Of a stretch of 6,376 bases of DNA, positions 1-4,848 are shown in pieces. The stretch is from assembly GCA_964455935.1 (NCBI GenBank), contig CAYVZU010000168.1:1-6376 (forward strand), written 5' to 3'. A program made the translations under genes and the position numbers. This stretch comes from CAYVZU01 sp964455935. GTDB lineage: Bacteria > Fibrobacterota > CAYVZU01. The first letter of the stretch is position 1; each line of letters begins with the position of its first letter. The notes under the pieces are model-generated. The model was not told the DNA's origin. It did no database searches and saw only the letters and a list, made by a program, of their open reading frames with translations.

Positions 1-102
1 AATGGCTCTGCTGCAACCCAGAGCATCCGTCAGGGGGAGGAACTGATCCGAAAAAGCCTGAGTTTAATCAAGTTCCTAAGGTCCGTCCCTAAATTCGTAT
101 AA
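1..102 (+). CDS. Possible C-terminal end of a gene entering from the left (partial, weak)
   Basis: Frame 1 is open from the first base to a TAA at 100-102, giving 33 residues that end in LIKFLRSVPKFV. The stretch reads like a charged amphipathic helix (QGEELIRKSLSLIKFL), which is common at the C-terminus of a larger protein. Against the call, a second plus-strand frame is also open to a stop at about base 92, and 33 codons is too short for codon use to decide. No domain can be recognised and no function is offered. The gene, if real, converges on the minus-strand tRNA unit, whose terminator lies 43 bases beyond this stop. Confidence 0.33.
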   Translation, partial: NGSAATQSIRQGEELIRKSLSLIKFLRSVPKFV

Positions 103-144
103 GACCGGATAGGTTCGACCGACAGGGCTCCATCTGCAGGAAGG

Positions 145-179
145 AAAAAAATAAGGGGTTCCACTTTCGCGGAACCCCT
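145..179 (-). terminator. Rho-independent terminator of the tRNA-Phe unit
   Basis: Read on the minus strand, a perfect 9-bp stem (AGGGGTTCC paired with GGAACCCCT, plus-strand arms 154-162 and 171-179) encloses an 8-base loop. It is followed at once by TTATTTTTTT (complement of 144-153). A GC-rich stem plus U-tract is the classic intrinsic terminator. It begins 4 bases after the tRNA 3' end, so it most likely ends the tRNA transcript. The plus strand has no matching T-tract after the stem, so it would act in one direction only. Confidence 0.87.
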
Positions 180-183
180 ATAA

Positions 184-256
<73 letters not shown>

Positions 257-281
257 AATTTTCCAGGATTACAGAGCAGAA

Positions 282-310
282 AAGATACACCCTCGAAACC
301 GGGCAGTCAA
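282..310 (-). promoter_or_regulatory. Sigma70-type promoter for tRNA-Phe
   Basis: On the minus strand TTGACT (complement of 305-310) and TATCTT (complement of 282-287) are separated by exactly 17 bases. Each hexamer differs from consensus (TTGACA, TATAAT) at only one or two positions. Transcription would start near 275, about 20 bases before the mature tRNA 5' end, leaving a short leader for RNase P to remove. The promoter lies between the response-regulator stop codon and the tRNA, so the tRNA can be expressed independently of that gene. Confidence 0.78.
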
Positions 311-327
311 GAAAAGAAGCTGGTATT

Positions 328-921
328 CTACCCTTTCTTTCCCGACGGTTCGGCCTTTAGAACCTGATAAACCTGCAAAACCAGATCTTCGTTCTTAAAC
401 GGCTTCTTGACAAAAGCATCCGCACCGTGCTCGGAACAGAAATCCACCGTTTCCTTGTCGCCGCGCGAGGAAAGCATCATCACCTTCAGATCGCTGCGGA
501 AACTTTTGGCCTGAACCAGAACATCCATTCCGGTCATGGTGCTGCCCGTTAAGTTGATGTCGCAGACCAGAAGGTTTGGATGAATCCGGTTCAGCTTCTC
601 CAGCGCCTCCCGCCCGTTGGCGGCCACCTCCACTTCGTACTCGTATTCCTCCAGGATCAGCTTCACCAGATTGCGCAGCGTCTTCGAATCATCCAGCACC
701 ACGACCTTTCGGCCCCGGCCCAGCAAACGGGTTTCGTCGGTGTCCGAATCATGCTCCTGGAGCATTGCATTGCGCACCGAGCAGTCTTCCTTGCAGCTGA
801 GGTATTCCCAACAGTGGATAGTCTCGGGAATCTTGCGCGCCTGGCGTTTGGCATAGAACCCGCAGTTCTTGCACGAACCCGCCAGCCCGCTTTCCGTACT
901 CCGATAGTCCCAGCATTCCAT
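328..921 (-). CDS. Single-domain response regulator with N-terminal CW/cysteine motif module
   Basis: This 197-aa protein has two parts. Residues 1-50 carry six cysteines in a CW pattern: C3-W4, C17-x2-C20 followed by GFY, then C37-W38-E39, C43 and C47. The pattern resembles the 'two-CW' cysteine modules found in some bacterial regulators and could bind a metal or sense redox state (inference). Residues about 71-190 are a CheY-like receiver: acidic pair D77-D78, phospho-acceptor D121 after LLVC, S151/S152 in MMLSSRG, and K173 in VKKPF. All key catalytic positions are present, so it should accept phosphate from a histidine kinase. No DNA-binding or enzymatic output domain follows; the protein ends with a short SGKKG tail, so output is probably by protein contact. 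The ATG start keeps the first CW motif and has an AAGGGG Shine-Dalgarno-like sequence 8 bases upstream (complement of 930-935). The stop is TAG. No terminator hairpin is visible before the tRNA promoter. No kinase gene is in the window. Confidence 0.93.
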   Translation of the reverse strand: MECWDYRSTESGLAGSCKNCGFYAKRQARKIPETIHCWEYLSCKEDCSVRNAMLQEHDSDTDETRLLGRGRKVVVLDDSKTLRNLVKLILEEYEYEVEVAANGREALEKLNRIHPNLLVCDINLTGSTMTGMDVLVQAKSFRSDLKVMMLSSRGDKETVDFCSEHGADAFVKKPFKNEDLVLQVYQVLKAEPSGKKG

Positions 922-1044
922 ACCAACGGCCCCTTGCTGCAGGAAGATGCTAAAATAATTGTTTTTTCCGCGGCAAAAAGCGTTTTCCGTGTAATCGGGG
1001 ATTGCAAGAAATTAGTTTGCAGAGTCTTTACAGCGGGGGAAAGC

Positions 1045-1284
1045 ATGGCATGGCTGGGTATCTGCTACGAAGGTACGGATGGGGATTTTCTTCCTTCCAT
1101 TTTACGGAAGCACGAGGCATGGCTTGCGGGCGACCGCATGCCCAAGCTCTTCGGCAGTAATTTCGTAGTGATGTACGATTCCAATACCGCACGGGAGCTA
1201 TTAAAAAAAATCAAGACGGATCTGGTTACCGGCCGCATTGTGGTCTATACCATTCCCAGCGTGCTCATGGAGATCAAGCGATGA
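1045..1284 (+). CDS. Small 79-aa protein of unknown function, translationally coupled to the next gene
   Basis: I do not recognise this protein. It begins MAWLGICYEG and ends VLMEIKR. By eye it alternates strand-helix-strand-helix-strand (hydrophobic AWLGICY, a helix about 14-28, FVVMYDS about 40-46, a basic helix about 47-60, IVVYTIP about 65-71). This suggests a small soluble alpha/beta fold with a basic C-terminal half. There is no signal peptide or membrane segment. The ATG at 1045 was chosen because GGGGGA (1035-1040) sits 4 bases before it. The same frame is open much further upstream, but that part runs antisense through the response-regulator gene and is rejected. A TTG near 934 is the only other plausible start and lacks an obvious ribosome site. 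The stop TGA overlaps the next start as ATGA. In the 123-bp gap before it, TAAAATAATT at 951 is the only -10-like stretch, and no good -35 accompanies it. Confidence 0.72.
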   Translation: MAWLGICYEGTDGDFLPSILRKHEAWLAGDRMPKLFGSNFVVMYDSNTARELLKKIKTDLVTGRIVVYTIPSVLMEIKR

Positions 1285-3329
1285 CGCCGGCCAGCCTTTC
1301 GGATCAATGGAAGGAGGCAAGCCGGCTCGAAAAACCGCTCCTGCTCCGTTTTCTGGAGCGCTCCTTTTCTCATTACGAGAAATGCTGGACCCCCGTGGAT
1401 GAGGCCTGCGGCTTCTTTGGCGAGATCGATCCGAAGCTCTTCAACATGGGCGACATGGGCTTCTCGTCGCCCGTGATCGAGTATGTCGTCCGGCCGCATC
1501 TGCAAATCCTGCTTTGCACGACCGTGCTGATTCGCGCAGCGCGCGACAAGCAGATCTCCGCCGAAAACGAGGCCCGCCATTTGCGCTATTTGCGTGAAGG
1601 CCTTCTTTGGGCCTGCCGGACCCACCTCACCGGCGATCTGGACGTCCCCACATTCCTGCGGCGAAAACGGTGGGGCGAGAACTGGAATAGTTCGCTCTGG
1701 GCGTCGGCCCTGGCCATGACCGCCTGTTTTGGCCGTGAATATCTGGATCCGTCTTTGCTGGAAGCGGCCCGCCGGGTCGTTGCCTTTGAAGCCGACCGGT
1801 TCGTTGACACCCTTCCGCCCAACGGACGGCGCGGGGACAGCAAAGCCGAAGAAACCGCCCGCGACACAATGCTGCTGGCCTGGGCTTTGGCCCTGTGTCC
1901 GGACCACGCCAATGCGACGCAGTGGGAAGAAACCCTTCGAATCTACGCGCTCAACGTCGCCAGCACCGTTTACGATCACGGCGAGTTCACAAGTCTCGAC
2001 GGGCAGGCAATCAACTCCTTTATCCATACCGTGACATTGCACCCCGATTACACCTTGGAGTCGCACGGCTTTTTTCATCCGGAATTTCTGTCGTACACGC
2101 AGTGGATCATGGTCGCGGTGCTGGCCTTTTTGGCAACGGGCCGCAAGGTACCCGAGTATTTCGTGCGGCCTGCACACGACCGGGTTTCGGAGTTGTTTCT
2201 GACCTGCTGTCTCTCGAACGGCTGCGCGTGGCCTGTTGGAGGGCAGGACTGGCCGTTGTGGATGCTGCGGCCCTATAGTTTCGCCTACGGGCTTTGGCGC
2301 GACGATCGGATCGCGCTGCGCACCATGCTCAATCTCCTCTCTCTTTTGGCGGAACTTCAGGACAGGATCGGCGACGGCCGTTTTATTCCGGGCCTTCCGC
2401 CGACCCAGGGCGGATGGGGACTGACCTACGAGAGCCAAATTGGTTTTGAACTGGCCCTTCTTGCGCTGACCCCGTTTCCGGACGATCTCATCGTGCCCAG
2501 CCCCGGTCGCTTCGAACGGGCCCAGGAGGCCAACAACAAATTTCCGTATGTGCAGACCCTGATCCGACGCAACGGGAAAACATTCCGCAGTTTCACCTGG
2601 AAGAATCTCCACGGCAGGCCAACAGCATCCTTCGTTCTCCAGTCGAACCCTCTGCTGGTCGGCATTGCGCCGGATAGCCTGGTAGGCCGGATCCGTCTCC
2701 AGAATCAGAAATTGACGCCCCGTGTGCTTTTTCACCAGGAAGAAACCTTTCGGGAGGGCTTCGAGACCTCCGGGAAAATCGTCTACCACAATGCGGCCGG
2801 CGGCGCGGTCCTCTCCCGCGAAATGCGGATCCTCACCTGGACCGAGGAAGGTCTGCTGATTTTCGACCGGCTCAAGGCTCTTTGCGATGTTCGGCTGGAA
2901 CGGGAGGATGCCTGTCCGCTCTACATCGTCAACGACGAAATCACCGGAAACCGTGTGAATTTCGTCAGCGGATCGCTGGAGGAAAGCGCAGCGGGTCCCG
3001 GCGATGAAGTGATTGAACACGTCATGCCCAACAACTGGGTCGTGGTCGAGGATAGTGTCCTGTACCAGCTTTTCTGGGGCGCGGAAAAAGGGCTGGTGTA
3101 TCGCGACGAAACCGAGCGCAATCAGCCGCCGTATTGGAAGAACCTAAGAATGGACTCGATTTTCTTCCGCGTGAAACCAGGCCAGTATGCCGCGGGCCGG
3201 ACCATTCGACAACTGGGAATCTACGTGGGCGCGGGCAAAAACCCAAAACGCTTCAAGATCAACGGGCAGGCCGAGACCTTCTTTCACGGGCTGATTCTAA
3301 TGGAAGGCAAGAATACGCTGGCACTATAA
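1281..3329 (+). CDS. Uncharacterised protein, probable alpha-toroid plus beta-sandwich (heparinase/lyase-like architecture)
   Basis: This is a 682-aa protein. The first ~400 residues are helix-rich with repeated aromatic and acidic motifs: WGENWNSSLW (131-140), KAEETARDTMLLAWALAL (188-205), ESHGFFHPEF (260-269, followed by SYTQW) and GQDWPLW (321-327). From about 415 to the end it is mostly beta, with strands such as FRSFTWKNLH, LLVGIAPDSL and SIFFRVKPG. An (alpha/alpha) barrel followed by a beta-sandwich is the architecture of heparinase II/III-like and related polysaccharide lyases, and of some glycoside hydrolases. H262, H266 and Y272 are candidate active-site residues. This assignment is by overall pattern only and no specific family is claimed. 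The N-terminus (MTPASLSDQWKEASRLEK) is hydrophilic, so no signal peptide is visible and the protein looks cytoplasmic, which is unusual for a polysaccharide lyase. The ATG overlaps the upstream stop as ATGA, and GGAG (1269-1272) lies 8 bases before it. The stop is TAA. Confidence 0.85.
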   Translation: MTPASLSDQWKEASRLEKPLLLRFLERSFSHYEKCWTPVDEACGFFGEIDPKLFNMGDMGFSSPVIEYVVRPHLQILLCTTVLIRAARDKQISAENEARHLRYLREGLLWACRTHLTGDLDVPTFLRRKRWGENWNSSLWASALAMTACFGREYLDPSLLEAARRVVAFEADRFVDTLPPNGRRGDSKAEETARDTMLLAWALALCPDHANATQWEETLRIYALNVASTVYDHGEFTSLDGQAINSFIHTVTLHPDYTLESHGFFHPEFLSYTQWIMVAVLAFLATGRKVPEYFVRPAHDRVSELFLTCCLSNGCAWPVGGQDWPLWMLRPYSFAYGLWRDDRIALRTMLNLLSLLAELQDRIGDGRFIPGLPPTQGGWGLTYESQIGFELALLALTPFPDDLIVPSPGRFERAQEANNKFPYVQTLIRRNGKTFRSFTWKNLHGRPTASFVLQSNPLLVGIAPDSLVGRIRLQNQKLTPRVLFHQEETFREGFETSGKIVYHNAAGGAVLSREMRILTWTEEGLLIFDRLKALCDVRLEREDACPLYIVNDEITGNRVNFVSGSLEESAAGPGDEVIEHVMPNNWVVVEDSVLYQLFWGAEKGLVYRDETERNQPPYWKNLRMDSIFFRVKPGQYAAGRTIRQLGIYVGAGKNPKRFKINGQAETFFHGLILMEGKNTLAL

Positions 3330-3333
3330 AAAC

Positions 3334-3490
3334 ATGTTTGACGTTGGACGTTTTACGTCGAACGCCGAAGGTCCGACATGAAAAGAAAGCCCTCAATCCC
3401 CTTCGCAGCCGGACTGCAGCAGAAAAGTTGAGATTTTTCGGATCGCAAAATCTTGGTTTTAATTCGCGTCGAACGTCGAACGCAAAACAT
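3334..3490. repeat. Inverted repeat built of degenerate heptamers (TTCGACG type)
   Basis: The left arm (3334-3364) starts ATGTTTGACGTTGGACGTT. The right arm (3465-3490), read on the minus strand, starts ATGTTTTGCGTTCGACGTTC, so the arms match closely apart from small gaps and a few mismatches. Each arm runs in 7-base steps: TTTGACG, TTGGACG, TTTTACG, TCGAACG on the left, and CGAACGT, CGAACGC on the right. GACGT-TTT-ACGTC in the left arm can also fold alone. The element fills most of the 175-bp gap between the convergent stops at 3329 and 3505. It contains no credible gene. It may be a dispersed intergenic repeat and may act as a two-way transcription stop, although no U-tract follows it. The arm matches are seen directly; the role is inferred. 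Confidence 0.7.
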
Positions 3491-3504
3491 CTCAAGTTCG
3501 TTGT

Positions 3505-4572
3505 TCAGAATCCAGCCCGCAGCGATAACAGATGGCTTTCGTACAGCTCCGGATCCGTACGGTAGGCATAATCGAGCCCCACCTCGCGAATCCCCCAACG
3601 CTTAAGAATTTTGGCAAGGGCCGCATTGCGCAGGCCATCTTCGCGCAGCGCAAGGCCGGCACCCCCGCTGTATTGGACTCCCGAACGAATTCCGCCGCGC
3701 AACCAGAAGATTCTGCGGAAGCGATACTCGATCCCGGCCGAACCGGACCGGAAAATCTGCAACGGGTCCTCCTTCACATCAACCAGGGACGGGTCTTCGC
3801 CCCAGTTCTCCAGACTCCCAAAGGGGAGAAGCGAGCAGGTTCGAAAATACAGCGAGAACGAGCCGTAAAAATATGGGGCCTGCATCGTATGTCCGGCGCC
3901 CAAATAGGCGGACGGATATTCCGTTTCGTCTGTGCCGCTGTTCCAGGTGGTGTAGGCCGTGGTCGCATTGCGCACGACGAAAGCAAGCGCCCATGCGGAA
4001 CGGGGCTGCCATTGCAGCGAGGCATCCGCTGCCGCGCCGTACCCGGTGAAACCCTCATACAGAGTTCGATAGAATCCCCGCACCGAACCGCCCAGATGAA
4101 TGCCGTGCCCCATGTCCTTGCCAAGCCCCAGGGTCATGACATAGTCCGAGGCCGACAGAAGGGGAAACGCAACGGGAATGGGATTGCCATTTGCATCCTG
4201 TTCGGCGGCGCGGGTGTCCAGGATCCCGTCCACGGCCGAGCGCGAGACCAGAATCGCCGTGCCCAGTCCCGGCCGCAGATGCAGCGAAAAGCCCGCCAGA
4301 TCAAATTGTCCCTGCGAGGCAAACTGCTCGGCGTGCATGATCAGGACTTCACGGCCCTGCACCTGCGAGAGCACCGCGGGATTGTAATTGGCTGCGGCAA
4401 CAGCGCCCGGTTCGACCAGGGCGGCCGTACCCAGCGCAGCCATGCGCGCCCCGCAATCGAATTCAAGCAGGTCGCCGACAAATGGGGTATTCTCGATGGC
4501 GATGGCGGAAGGACAGAAGGTGAATAAGCTATAGGCCAGGCCGCAAGCGGATTTCCAGGCTTTCTTTTTCAT
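3505..4572 (-). CDS. PorV/PorQ-like (UPF0164-type) outer-membrane beta-barrel protein
   Basis: This is a 355-aa exported barrel. Residues 1-25 form a signal peptide: a lysine-rich start (MKKKAWK), a hydrophobic core (ACGLAYSLFTF) and an AIA cleavage site at 23-25 before IENTPF. Residues 41-66 carry the family hallmark, a GAR...LGTAALVEP...NPA segment, corresponding to the GARAxGMGGA...NPAGL motif of PorV/PorQ, UPF0164 and FadL-like barrels. It is somewhat degenerate here. The rest alternates short amphipathic strands with loops and ends LLSLRAGF; the terminal Phe fits BAM recognition. PorV itself is a type IX secretion component in Bacteroidota. Relatives in other phyla have no proven role, so only the fold and location are asserted. 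A TTG at 4581 could start the frame nine bases earlier, but the ATG at 4572 gives a cleaner signal peptide. Neither start has a strong Shine-Dalgarno sequence. The gene follows a larger barrel gene on the same strand, 276 bp away. Confidence 0.86.
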   Translation of the reverse strand: MKKKAWKSACGLAYSLFTFCPSAIAIENTPFVGDLLEFDCGARMAALGTAALVEPGAVAAANYNPAVLSQVQGREVLIMHAEQFASQGQFDLAGFSLHLRPGLGTAILVSRSAVDGILDTRAAEQDANGNPIPVAFPLLSASDYVMTLGLGKDMGHGIHLGGSVRGFYRTLYEGFTGYGAAADASLQWQPRSAWALAFVVRNATTAYTTWNSGTDETEYPSAYLGAGHTMQAPYFYGSFSLYFRTCSLLPFGSLENWGEDPSLVDVKEDPLQIFRSGSAGIEYRFRRIFWLRGGIRSGVQYSGGAGLALREDGLRNAALAKILKRWGIREVGLDYAYRTDPELYESHLLSLRAGF

Positions 4573-4616
4573 TGTAACCAAAGAGTTTCGTAACTACTCA
4601 CGTCTCGCGAAAGAAT

Positions 4617-4752
4617 CATGAAACCACAGAGAAACACTGAGGCCGGAGAAGAGGACACAGAGTGGGAAAAGATCTACTCCAGCGCGGTGCGCGCCAGAAA
4701 GATTTTCCTTTGTATTCTCATTCTTAACTCGGATTTCTCTTTGTGTTTCATG
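4617..4752. repeat. Long three-tier imperfect palindrome, CACAGAG-type intergenic repeat
   Basis: The outer arms are CATGAAACCACAGAGAAAC from 4617 and its near reverse complement TTTCTCTTTGTGTTTCATG at 4734-4752. A middle tier pairs GAGGACACAGA (4651-4661) and GGAAAA (4665-4670) with TTTTCC (4703-4708) and TTTGTATTCTC (4709-4719); most mismatches there would be G-U pairs in plus-strand RNA. The tip is GCGCG-GTG-CGCGC (4682-4694). Together they can form a single long hairpin of about 136 bases. Purine-rich CACAGAG intergenic repeats recur in several unrelated bacterial genomes (general knowledge). The element begins 44 bases upstream of the barrel-gene start at 4572, so it would lie in the leader of any transcript arriving from the upstream barrel gene. 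Confidence 0.75.
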
Positions 4753-4836
4753 GGAACTTGTGTAGTTACAGAGTTTCTTGTTTTTGCTTACCCACGGCTA
4801 TTTGCCTGACATCCTCTCCTATCCTACCTACAGCCT

Positions 4837-4848
4837 AACAAGCTTGTT
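4837..4848. repeat. Perfect 12-bp palindrome abutting the stop of the propeller-barrel gene
   Basis: AACAAGCTTGTT is a perfect 12-base palindrome directly after (minus strand) the TAG stop of the upstream barrel gene. It has no U-tract and almost no loop, so it is a poor terminator. It could be a dimeric protein-binding site or chance. Confidence 0.4.

Noticed and set aside
580..1044. Upstream extension of the 79-aa gene frame
   Set aside because: The extension runs antisense through the well-supported response-regulator gene. The ATG at 1045 has its own purine-rich ribosome site.
1245..3020. A 591-codon open frame on the minus strand opposite the 682-aa gene
   Set aside because: It is antisense to a gene with a good ribosome site and coherent hydrophobic and aromatic motifs. 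The antisense product is rich in Arg, Gly, Pro and Gln with no recognisable domain, as expected of a shadow frame in GC-rich coding DNA.
3333..3490. CRISPR array, considered because of the repeated GTCGAACG units
   Set aside because: The units are 7 bases long, contiguous and inverted between arms. There are no regular spacers of 25-40 bases between identical direct repeats.
3532..4527. A 331-codon plus-strand open frame opposite the PorV-like gene
   Set aside because: It is a shadow frame. The minus strand has a signal peptide, NPA motif and C-terminal Phe, while the plus-strand product is Arg/Gly/Pro-rich with no motif.
4618..4809. A 63-codon plus-strand open frame
   Set aside because: Its first half is a translation of the CACAGAG-type palindrome (MKPQRNTEAGEEDTEW), which is structure-driven repeat sequence. 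No ribosome site precedes it.
4837..4848. Intrinsic terminator for the propeller-barrel gene
   Set aside because: The palindrome can form at most a 4-bp stem around a 4-base loop, and no U-tract follows on the minus strand.
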